Shown here: one piece after another, positions 26,673-34,859 of the stretch
Layout: each line of letters opens with the position of its first letter
How positions within the stretch are numbered: position 1 is the stretch's first letter
Source of the DNA: Candidatus Kinetoplastibacterium blastocrithidii (ex Strigomonas culicis)
GTDB lineage: Bacteria; Pseudomonadota; Gammaproteobacteria; Burkholderiales; Burkholderiaceae_B
Direction: 5' to 3'
Length of the DNA: 64,000 nucleotides
Assembly (NCBI RefSeq): GCF_000319245.1
Contig: NC_019814.1
Span: forward strand, 496,001 to 560,000
Notes under the pieces: generated by a model
What the model was told of the DNA's origin: nothing
Databases searched by the model: none
The model's input: only the letters and a program-made list of their open reading frames with translations
Position numbers and translations under genes: made by a program

Positions 26673-28922
26673 TTATCTATTATTTGTAGAGTTGTTAATG
26701 ATGAACAAAAATATCTGACCTGATTCAATAATTATTTTATTAATTTCTACTAAAACAGTATCACCTACCTGATAACGTGTGTTAGATATTTCGCACTCAA
26801 TATATTTTAAGGTCTTATTATATTTAAATTTACTCTTTAATTCTATTATTGGCATAAAACCATCTATCTTTATAGAATCTATAGTAATGAAAATGCCTAT
26901 ATTTGTTACAGCAGAAATTAGTCCAGGAAATGATTTGCCTTCAAATTTTTTAGCAAAAATGCATTTCAGCCAATTATCTGCATACCTAGATGCTTCTAGA
27001 GCCCTTCTCTCATAGCAAGATGTTATGTTTGATATTTTTTCTAGATCATCATATGTATATATGGGATTAATTTTACCAATATTAGAATTTTTATCATTGC
27101 ATATAATATGTTTTATTATGCGATGATTAATAAGATCAGGATATCTTCTTATTGGAGAAGTAAAATGAGCATATATATCAAATGAAAGACCGAAGTGCCC
27201 TATATTATCAACACTATAAGTAGCAGTTTGTAATGATTGCAATAACAATGTTTGCAATATGTTAAATTTATTATGAGTTGATATTAAATTAATTAAATTT
27301 TGATAATGTTTTGGTTTATTAAAATTATTTGTTATATTTATTCCTATATGGTTTAAGAATATCTTTAGGTTTTTTATACTCTCTTTAGATGGTTTATCAT
27401 GCACTCTATATAGACACTCTATTTTGTTTTTTTCTATAAAATAAGCAGCGCAAGTATTAGCTAGTAACATACATTCTTCTACCATGCGATGAGCATCATT
27501 TCTTTTTTTGGTAACTATATCAGATACCTTACCTTTTTTATTAAAAAGAATTTTAGCTTCTGGTATATCAAAATCAATAGAGCCTCTATTAATACGTTTT
27601 TTGATTAAAATATTAAATAATTCGCTCAGAGCACTGATATTTCTATTAACCGGTATGTCTTGTATGATCTCTATCCCATTTTTAATATCTATAATGTTAT
27701 TGTAAGTTAGTCTTTTTTTTGAATTTATAACTGCTTCATAAAATTTACAATTATCTTTTATTTCTTTATCTGATGTTTTTGATGAAATCAATAATTCACA
27801 TACCAAAACCAACCTGTCTTCTCCAGGCAATAATGAACATATATTATTAGATAATTTCTCAGGTAGCATCGGTATTACTTCATTTGAGAAGTAAATGCTA
27901 GTACCTCTTTCCAATGAAATTTTATCTAAGACTGTATCTTTTTTCACATAATGACTAACATCAGCAATAGCTACCAATAGTCTATAGGATGTTTTTTTTC
28001 TATTACCATGTTTAATATATATTTCTTCACAATAAATAGCATCATCGAAGTCTTTAGCATTATCGTCATCTATAGTTATAAATGGTAAATTTCGCAAATC
28101 AGTTCTAGTTCTAATATCACTTTCAGTGATATTACTTAACATAGATTCAGATTCATCAATAACTTCTTTTGAAAAAACACTAGGTATATTAAAATTTTCT
28201 ACAGCTATTTTATTTTCTATATTATTTTCATGTATATTTCCGATAACATCTATTATAACGCCTAATGGATTAAGGTATTTTGATGGTTGTCTAGTAATTT
28301 TAACACGAGCGACGTAGTCATTTCTTAACTTATAATCATTATAATTGGTTAAAATTATTTCTCTATTAATATTATTATTTATAGGAATACATAATGAAAC
28401 ACCTTTTTTTGTTATTACTTTTCCTAATAATTTATTTGTAGATCGTTTTACAACTTCAACTATAATATATTCTGACTTTTTTGTTCTGTGATTTATTTTT
28501 TTTCTTACATTTACCCAATCTCCGTTAAATACTTTCATCATTTCTTTTTGGGGAATATATAGATTACTTTTTTTGTGACTATTTTGCTTTAGGAACCCAT
28601 TTCCAGATTTAGTACATATCACTTGACCATATATAAAATTAGTTTTTTTGTTTTCTATTATAAATTCATTATTTATAATAATTTGTCCATCTTTTTCCAT
28701 AGCAAATAGACGTTTATATATGCCAGATAAGGCTGATTCTTCTTTTATAGGAAAAATATTTTTTATTTCTGTTTTATTAAGGGAGCCATTTTTACGTATA
28801 GCATATAAAATATCTTCGCGACTTGGAACATTAGGATCTATTAAAATATGATCAGAATTTAATATTGCTGTATAGGTAGAGTTGTTAGTATTTTTTAATT
28901 TTGCCAATGTTAGTATTTCCAT
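26673..28922 (-). CDS. rnr: Ribonuclease R
   Basis: RNase R is a processive 3'-5' exoribonuclease that degrades structured RNA and works with trans-translation. The 749-residue product has an N-terminal helix-turn-helix (about 33-90), cold-shock domains (about 98-230), the RNB catalytic domain with DDDNAKDFDDA at 285-295, and an S1 domain at about 655-740. It stops right after S1: the long Lys/Arg-rich tail of E. coli RNase R (813 residues) is missing. The catalytic aspartates are intact. With smpB in the window, ribosome rescue and RNA decay appear kept. Confidence 0.94.
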   Translation of the reverse strand: MEILTLAKLKNTNNSTYTAILNSDHILIDPNVPSREDILYAIRKNGSLNKTEIKNIFPIKEESALSGIYKRLFAMEKDGQIIINNEFIIENKKTNFIYGQVICTKSGNGFLKQNSHKKSNLYIPQKEMMKVFNGDWVNVRKKINHRTKKSEYIIVEVVKRSTNKLLGKVITKKGVSLCIPINNNINREIILTNYNDYKLRNDYVARVKITRQPSKYLNPLGVIIDVIGNIHENNIENKIAVENFNIPSVFSKEVIDESESMLSNITESDIRTRTDLRNLPFITIDDDNAKDFDDAIYCEEIYIKHGNRKKTSYRLLVAIADVSHYVKKDTVLDKISLERGTSIYFSNEVIPMLPEKLSNNICSLLPGEDRLVLVCELLISSKTSDKEIKDNCKFYEAVINSKKRLTYNNIIDIKNGIEIIQDIPVNRNISALSELFNILIKKRINRGSIDFDIPEAKILFNKKGKVSDIVTKKRNDAHRMVEECMLLANTCAAYFIEKNKIECLYRVHDKPSKESIKNLKIFLNHIGINITNNFNKPKHYQNLINLISTHNKFNILQTLLLQSLQTATYSVDNIGHFGLSFDIYAHFTSPIRRYPDLINHRIIKHIICNDKNSNIGKINPIYTYDDLEKISNITSCYERRALEASRYADNWLKCIFAKKFEGKSFPGLISAVTNIGIFITIDSIKIDGFMPIIELKSKFKYNKTLKYIECEISNTRYQVGDTVLVEINKIIIESGQIFLFIINNSTNNR

Positions 28923-28975
28923 ATATAATTTAAAATCTATCTCTTATTTTAATAATTTATTTCAATAAGTAAACT

Positions 28976-29062
28976 GCCCAGATGGCGGAATTGGTAGACG
29001 CGCATGGTTCAGGTCTATGTGTCTTTATTGATGTGGAGGTTCAAATCCTCTTCTGGGCACCA
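28976..29062 (+). tRNA. tRNA-Leu (anticodon CAG)
   Basis: An 87-base class II tRNA with encoded CCA: acceptor GCCCAGA/TCTGGGC, the D arm, an anticodon loop TTCAGGT giving CAG, a long variable arm (TGTCTTTATTGATGT region) and T arm GGAGG-TTCAAAT-CCTCT. It is on the plus strand, divergent from rnr. Confidence 0.95.
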
Positions 29063-29165
29063 TGTATTTATCTATGTTAAATTTTCAATGCTTGGTCATG
29101 ATTTATTTGTATAAATATTATTATTCATGCAGATAAATATGTTAGAATTAAACAGTTAGGAACGT

Positions 29166-29242
29166 GGCGCATTAGCTCAGTCGGTTAGAGCGACGGAATC
29201 ATAATCCGCAGGTCCCCTGTTCAAATCAGGGATGCGCCACCA
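29166..29242 (+). tRNA. tRNA-Met (anticodon CAT), probably elongator
   Basis: A 77-base cloverleaf with encoded CCA: acceptor GGCGCAT/ATGCGCC, D arm GCTC...GAGC, anticodon stem CGGA/TCCG with loop ATCATAA giving CAT, and T arm CCCTG-TTCAAAT-CAGGG. It lacks the initiator's mismatched 1:72 pair and the three G-C pairs next to the anticodon loop. A CAT tRNA could also be lysidine-modified Ile2, but the copy at 50391-50469 looks more like Ile2. It ends 5 bases before the convergent purB stop. Confidence 0.9.
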
Positions 29243-29247
29243 GGTTT

Positions 29248-30642
29248 TTATTTTATTCTTCTTGCCTCATTTGTATCTAAAGCAAGCTTCTCAGCTAGAC
29301 CTACGTATGATCTTGGCTCAAGAGATAGTAGGTATTCTTTTGCTTCTGTTGGGATATTTAGCTTAGCTACAAAAGCATATAAATCATCTTTATTAATTTT
29401 TTTGCCTCTTGTTAATTCTTTAAGTTGCTCATATGGTTTTTCTATGCCATATCTCCTCATTACTGTCTGTATAGGTTCTGCCAATACTTCCCAAGAATTA
29501 TTTAAATCATGCTCAATAGATTCTTTATTGATTGATAATTTATTTAATCCTCTTAAACATGATTCCCAAGAGATTATACAATAACCTATAGCTACTCCAA
29601 TATTACGCATAACTGTAGAATCTGTTAAATCTCTTTGCCATCTAGATACTGGCAACTTGTCAGACATATGCCTTAATAGAGAATTAGCCAATCCTATATT
29701 ACCCTCAGAATTCTCAAAATCTATTGGGTTTATTTTATGAGGCATTGTTGAAGAGCCAATTTCTCCTTCTTTAGGTAATTGTTTAAAATATCCTAAAGAA
29801 ATATATCCCCAAATGTCTCTATCAAGATCTAGTATAATTGTATTTACACGAGATATTGAGTCAAATAACTCTGCTATCCAGTCGTGTGGCTCTATTTGAG
29901 TAGTATGAGTATTTTGAGTAAGACCTAATTTTTTTATTATGGTTTTAGTTAATAACTTCCAATCCACATTCGGATATGTGGCTACATGAGCATTATAATT
30001 GCCTGTTGCTCCATTAAGTTTTGCTAGTATAACTACATCTTTTATTTTTTCAGTAGCATTATGTAACCTAACCACTACATTAGCTAATTCCTTACCAACA
30101 GTAGTAGGGCTAGCAGGTTGCCCATGGGTTCTAGACAGCATTGGTTGTGAACTATATAGCTCCGCTATATTTGCAATTTTATCAGTTAATTTTTTTATAG
30201 CTGGTAATATAACATTATCACGTGTTCTAGATAACATCAATGCATAAGACACGTTATTAATATCTTCAGAAGTACAAGAAAAATGAATAAACTCTACTGC
30301 ATCAATTAATTCTTTATTGCCTGAATTAATTATTTTATCCTTTAGCCAGTATTCTACAGCCTTAACATCATGATTAGTAATTTTTTCTATAGTTTTTATT
30401 TTTTCTGCATCTTCTAATGAAAAATTCTTAACCAAAGAATTTAGTTCTGCTTTAGATTGGCTAGAAAAAGATTTTAGACCGGGAAGATTTTCATCAGCCA
30501 GATTAATTAGCCAAGCAATCTCTACCTCTACTCTATGAGACATAAAAGCTGCTTCTGAAAGCAAAGGTCTAAGAACATCTATGTATGAAGAATATCTACC
30601 ATCCAATGGAGAAATTGCATTAAGTTGACTTGAAATATTCAT
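29248..30642 (-). CDS. purB: Adenylosuccinate lyase
   Basis: PurB acts twice in purine synthesis, forming AICAR and AMP. The product has the fumarase-superfamily fold with LSPLDGRY-like AISPLDGRYSSY near the start, the region HFSCTSEDINN, RTHGQPASPTT with the catalytic histidine, and the signature SSTMPHKINPIDFENSEG. I start at ATG 30642 (MNISSQLNAISPLDG, 464 residues), which has AGG four bases upstream; an ATG at 30654 adds four residues without a ribosome site. Size is normal for the long proteobacterial form. Its stop nearly touches the convergent tRNA-Met. Confidence 0.96.
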   Translation of the reverse strand: MNISSQLNAISPLDGRYSSYIDVLRPLLSEAAFMSHRVEVEIAWLINLADENLPGLKSFSSQSKAELNSLVKNFSLEDAEKIKTIEKITNHDVKAVEYWLKDKIINSGNKELIDAVEFIHFSCTSEDINNVSYALMLSRTRDNVILPAIKKLTDKIANIAELYSSQPMLSRTHGQPASPTTVGKELANVVVRLHNATEKIKDVVILAKLNGATGNYNAHVATYPNVDWKLLTKTIIKKLGLTQNTHTTQIEPHDWIAELFDSISRVNTIILDLDRDIWGYISLGYFKQLPKEGEIGSSTMPHKINPIDFENSEGNIGLANSLLRHMSDKLPVSRWQRDLTDSTVMRNIGVAIGYCIISWESCLRGLNKLSINKESIEHDLNNSWEVLAEPIQTVMRRYGIEKPYEQLKELTRGKKINKDDLYAFVAKLNIPTEAKEYLLSLEPRSYVGLAEKLALDTNEARRIK

Positions 30643-30711
30643 ATTGCCTACCATTATTAGGATTTTTAAATTTATTAAATTATTATTATTTATAGTAAAT
30701 ATTGCTGGAAA

Positions 30712-31854
30712 TTAGTAAATTATCCCTCCTCCCATACAAATATCATTATCATAAATCACAACTGACTGGCCTGGCGTTATAGCCCACTGTTTTTCTTTAA
30801 ACTCTATTTCTATTTCGTTGTCATTTAAATTTAACAGCTTACATTCTGAGTCTATTTGTCTGTATCTAGTTTTAGCATGATACAAATTATTTTTTTTTGT
30901 TGGCATTAATTCATTTATCCAGTGTATATTAGCAGCTTGTAATCTATTTGAATTTAATAATTGATGATTCTTGCCTCTAACCACGTAGAGTATATTATTT
31001 TTTAAATCCTTACGTGCTACATACCAGGCAGCATTCTCAAAAATATTAGAGGAGGGATTATAGTCTTTTATACCTCCTATTCCAAGACCTTTTCTTTGAC
31101 CTAATGTGTAAAAATGAACTCCTTTATGGACTCCTATTTCTTTACCATCGAGGGTTAGAATAGCTCCTTTTTTAATTGGAATAAATTTTTCTAAAAATCC
31201 TGAGAAGAATTTTTCTCCAATAAAACATATACCTGTAGAATCTTTCTTGTCAAAATTATGGAGCCCTATTTCCCTAGCTATTTCTCTAACTTCTGTTTTC
31301 TGTATACACCCCAATGGAAATATCGATCTAGATAATTGCTCTTGATTTAGTCTGTATAAGAAATAACTTTGATCTTTTTTTAAATCTACAGCTTTCAGCA
31401 AATGATATTTGGAATCTATTTTTTTTATGCGAGCATAATGACCAGTAGCTATATAATTGGCTCCAAGTTGTAAACAATAATCCAAAAAAACTCGAAATTT
31501 TATTTCTGAGTTGCATAATATATCCGGATTTGGAGTTCTACCTAATGAATATTCTTTTAAGAAAATAGAGAAAACCTTATCTTTATATTCTCTAGAAAAA
31601 TTTGCATACTCAAAATCTATTCCTATTTTATCAGCTACGCTTGCAGCATCTATTAAATCATTTTTATATGTGCAATCAGAAGATTCATGATCTTCCCAAT
31701 TCTTCATGAATAAACCAACAACTTTATAACCATTTTGTTTGAGAATCCAAGCCGCTACGGAAGAATCAACCCCGCCAGACATGCCAACTACAACTAATTT
31801 ATTTTTATTGCCACTTTCTTTATTTGAAAGACACATATCAATACTATTTTTCAT
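30712..31854 (-). CDS. mnmA: tRNA-specific 2-thiouridylase MnmA
   Basis: MnmA thiolates U34 of tRNA-Lys, -Glu and -Gln. The 380-residue product has the PP-loop GMSGGVDSS at 24-32, the GLFMKNWED segment, the catalytic cysteine in NPDILCNSEIKF and the second cysteine in DSTGICFIGE, then the C-terminal beta-barrel with GQSVVIYD. All key residues are intact. The frame opens about 15 residues ahead of the usual start; M1 or M7 are both possible. It precedes purB on the same strand by 57 bases, an mnmA-purB order also seen in gammaproteobacteria. Confidence 0.95.
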   Translation of the reverse strand: MKNSIDMCLSNKESGNKNKLVVVGMSGGVDSSVAAWILKQNGYKVVGLFMKNWEDHESSDCTYKNDLIDAASVADKIGIDFEYANFSREYKDKVFSIFLKEYSLGRTPNPDILCNSEIKFRVFLDYCLQLGANYIATGHYARIKKIDSKYHLLKAVDLKKDQSYFLYRLNQEQLSRSIFPLGCIQKTEVREIAREIGLHNFDKKDSTGICFIGEKFFSGFLEKFIPIKKGAILTLDGKEIGVHKGVHFYTLGQRKGLGIGGIKDYNPSSNIFENAAWYVARKDLKNNILYVVRGKNHQLLNSNRLQAANIHWINELMPTKKNNLYHAKTRYRQIDSECKLLNLNDNEIEIEFKEKQWAITPGQSVVIYDNDICMGGGIIY

Positions 31855-31894
31855 AAATTATTTTTATAGTTGCGGCATAATATTATTCCAATAT

Positions 31895-31934
31895 GGTTCT
31901 AATGGAATATAAATGGGATAATTGCATTAGAACC
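31895..31934. terminator. Hairpin between aroG and mnmA
   Basis: A 10-bp perfect inverted repeat (GGTTCTAATG at 31895-31904 and its complement at 31925-31934) with a 20-base loop lies in the 111-base gap. It would end the aroG transcript on the minus strand, but no clear U run follows, so it may instead be a leader structure of mnmA. Confidence 0.4.
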
Positions 31935-31965
31935 TATAAACAGTATTTATATAAAAAAAACTAGA

Positions 31966-33039
31966 TTAATCTTGTTCATGAGACAATACCTGCCTACGGT
32001 TTTTTACAGCTTTAGATAGACGTTCCAGAATCTTAATTGTTGTTTCCCAATCAATACAAGCATCTGTAACACTTTTGCCGTAAATTAAATCCTGTGAATT
32101 GTTTAGATCTTGCCTTCCAGACTCTATAAAACTTTCTATCATTACACCTATTATTCTTGAATCACCAGTTTCCAATTGCTCAGATATATTTTCTATTACT
32201 ATCGGTTGATTATTATGATTCTTATTGCTATTAGAATGACTAGCATCAACCATGATTCTAGGAGCAATACCAGCTCTACCAAGTTCTTCACATGAAATCT
32301 GAATGCTTTCAGCATCATAGTTAGGTTTTTTACCGCCCCTTAGAATAATGTGGCAATTTTCATTGCCTTCCGTGGATATTATTGCTGAATGACCACCTTT
32401 GGTCACAGATAAAAAATGATGAGGTTGAGAGGCAGTTTTTATTGCATCAATCGCAATTTTTATATTACCATCCGTACCATTTTTAAAACCAACAGGGCAC
32501 GACAAACCGGAAGCCAATTCTCGATGAGATTGGCTTTCAGTGGTTCTTGCGCCAATAGCACCCCAAGAAACCAAATCAGCTATATATTGAGGAGTTATCA
32601 TGTCTAGATATTCAGAGCCAGCAGGCAAACCAAAACCGTTTATCGATAGCAATAATCTTCTGGCTATACGTATACCTTTATTGATATTAAAACTATCATC
32701 TAAATCTGGATCGTTTATTAAGCCTTTCCATCCAACAGTAGTGCGAGGTTTTTCAAAATATACTCGCATGACAATTTCTAATTCTTTTTTTAATTCTCTT
32801 CTAACTTCATTTAACCTTTTAGCGTAATCTAAAGCAGATATTTCATCATGTATAGAACAAGGACCTACCACTACTATTAATCTATCATCCATGCCATGCA
32901 AGATTTTATGAATTGATTCTCTTGCTGAATGTACTACTGCTGATGCTTCTTTAGTGCACTCCAATTCTCTCATTACAGTTGCTGGAGGATTTAATTCTTT
33001 AATTTCACGTATACGAATATCATCTGTATTATGCGACAC
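31966..33039 (-). CDS. aroG: 3-deoxy-7-phosphoheptulonate synthase (class I)
   Basis: This DAHP synthase joins PEP and erythrose 4-phosphate, the first step to chorismate and the aromatic amino acids. The 357-residue product has VVVGPCSIHD (55-64), VYFEKPRTTVGWKGLINDP (about 98-116), the GARTTESQSHRELASGLS motif, PVGFKNGTDG and MVDASHSNSNK. These are the class I AroF/AroG/AroH signatures; which feedback type it is cannot be read reliably, so the symbol is a convenience. It follows tldD on the same strand. It uses PEP, which PpsA in this window can supply. Confidence 0.94.
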   Translation of the reverse strand: MSHNTDDIRIREIKELNPPATVMRELECTKEASAVVHSARESIHKILHGMDDRLIVVVGPCSIHDEISALDYAKRLNEVRRELKKELEIVMRVYFEKPRTTVGWKGLINDPDLDDSFNINKGIRIARRLLLSINGFGLPAGSEYLDMITPQYIADLVSWGAIGARTTESQSHRELASGLSCPVGFKNGTDGNIKIAIDAIKTASQPHHFLSVTKGGHSAIISTEGNENCHIILRGGKKPNYDAESIQISCEELGRAGIAPRIMVDASHSNSNKNHNNQPIVIENISEQLETGDSRIIGVMIESFIESGRQDLNNSQDLIYGKSVTDACIDWETTIKILERLSKAVKNRRQVLSHEQD

Positions 33040-33137
33040 TATATTACTCCATGGTATAAATACATTGTTTTAATATTATCTTTGTCAATTTTAACACATG
33101 AGCAAATTCTTTAGAAAGTTAAATTATATTTTATGTT

Positions 33138-34598
33138 TTAGCCTGTTCCTCCTACAGTCAGTTTCTCTATACGAACAGTTGGCATGCCAACACCAACCGG
33201 AATACTTTGTCCGTCTTTGCCGCAAACACCAACCCCTGAGTCTAGTGCTAAGTCATTACCGATCATGGATATTTGTTGCATAACATCAGGGCCATTTCCT
33301 ATAATGGTTGCTCCTTTAACAGGATTAATTATCTTGCCATTCTCTATAATATAGGCTTCAGATGCTGAAAAAACAAATTTGCCACTAGTTATATCAACTT
33401 GTCCTCCAGCAAAATTAACAGCATATAAACCTTTTTTTACAGATGAGATTATTTCTTTTGGATCACTCATGCCTCCGAGCATATAAGTATTTGTCATTCT
33501 TGGCAATGGAATGTGAGCGAATGACTCACGACGACCATTTCCAGTTGGCAGAACCCCCATTAAATTAGAATTCATTATGTCATGCATGTATCCTTTTAGG
33601 ACACCATTCTCAATTAAGATATTTTTCTTTGTTATATTTCCTTCATCATCTATGTTAAGAGATCCTCTGCGATTTGGAATCGTGCCATCATCTATTACTG
33701 TTACATCCTTAGAGGCTACTTTATCTCCTAATCGTCCAGAAAATATACTCGATCCTTTTCTGTTAAAGTCTCCTTCTAATCCATGACCTACGGCTTCATG
33801 TAATAATATCCCAGGCCATCCATTACCTAGAACTACAGTCATTTCGCCAGCAGGAGCTGAAGTAGCCTCTAAGTTTATTAAAGCCTCATTAACAGCTTGT
33901 TTTACATAACTTGTTAATATCTCATCAGAAAAATACAAAAGATCTGTCCTCGCTCCACCGCCAGATCTGCCTATTTCTCTTCTTCCTTTACTTTCTGCTA
34001 TTACTGTAATTGAAACACGTACTAATGGTCTTACATCAGAAATAAAACGACCATCACTACCAGCTATCACTACTATATCTCTCTCAGAGGATAAACTTGC
34101 CATTACTTGAGAAACATTTGGGCTTAATTTTCTAGCTATTCTTTCGATTTTTTCTAATAAAAAGATCTTTTGGCCTGTTTCCATGCTATCCATGGGGCTA
34201 TAGTTACTATAAAGATTGTTAACTTCTTGTATTTTCGAGGGTTTAACATAAATTCTTGAGCCATTTGTTCCAGAATTAGTTATTGTCCGTACTGTTTTTG
34301 CTGAATTTATTATGTCGTCATAAGATAGAGAATCTGAATAAGCAAATGCAGTTCTTTCACCACTCAAAGCTCGTATCCCAACCCCATTACTTATAGAAAA
34401 ATTACCATTCTTTACTATACCTTCTTCCAAACTCCAACTTTCTTGAGATGAATGTTGAAAATACATATCTGCATAATCAACATTCTTAGTCATCATGCTA
34501 TTAATTGCATTAGAAATTATATTTTCTGTTATATTCCATGGTTCTAATAATTTAGACTTTGCTATATTTAATGAGTCATTGGAGATACTTGTATTCAT
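33138..34598 (-). CDS. tldD: Metalloprotease TldD
   Basis: TldD forms a heterodimeric zinc protease with TldE (PmbA) that degrades unfolded peptides; in E. coli it processes microcin B17 and CcdA. The 486-residue product has the metal motif HEAVGH at 267-272, followed by GLEGDFNRKGSSIFSGRLG, and the C-terminal domain with GVGVCGKDGQSIPVGVG, typical of TldD. The partner pmbA is not in the window. A microcin role is unlikely here; general peptide turnover is the reasonable inference. Confidence 0.95.
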   Translation of the reverse strand: MNTSISNDSLNIAKSKLLEPWNITENIISNAINSMMTKNVDYADMYFQHSSQESWSLEEGIVKNGNFSISNGVGIRALSGERTAFAYSDSLSYDDIINSAKTVRTITNSGTNGSRIYVKPSKIQEVNNLYSNYSPMDSMETGQKIFLLEKIERIARKLSPNVSQVMASLSSERDIVVIAGSDGRFISDVRPLVRVSITVIAESKGRREIGRSGGGARTDLLYFSDEILTSYVKQAVNEALINLEATSAPAGEMTVVLGNGWPGILLHEAVGHGLEGDFNRKGSSIFSGRLGDKVASKDVTVIDDGTIPNRRGSLNIDDEGNITKKNILIENGVLKGYMHDIMNSNLMGVLPTGNGRRESFAHIPLPRMTNTYMLGGMSDPKEIISSVKKGLYAVNFAGGQVDITSGKFVFSASEAYIIENGKIINPVKGATIIGNGPDVMQQISMIGNDLALDSGVGVCGKDGQSIPVGVGMPTVRIEKLTVGGTG

Positions 34599-34859
34599 GT
34601 TAAAATTTAAGAGCCTGTTAAATAGTAGATGTTGTTATAAAAATTATACACAAGACCATTATAGTGATTTTGTTGTGTGTTTATCGTGATATTTACAAAT
34701 TATGTGGATATTATGAAATAAAAACAAAATAAATCATAATTTTATCATCAAAAATAAATTATAAAATAATAGAAAAATATATAACAAAATTAATAAATAA
34801 AGTTTGAGAGAAGACTCATAGCTAAGATAATTACAATAACATTAATTTATATTTAAGAA

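Noticed and set aside
29166-29242. Initiator tRNA-fMet reading of the CAT tRNA
   Set aside because: It has a paired first acceptor position and lacks the GGG/CCC pairs next to the anticodon loop that mark initiator tRNA.
34690-34715. DnaA-box-like TGTGGATAT between tldD and pepN
   Set aside because: A single near match with no cluster of boxes, and neither dnaA nor dnaN is nearby, so there is no case for an origin.
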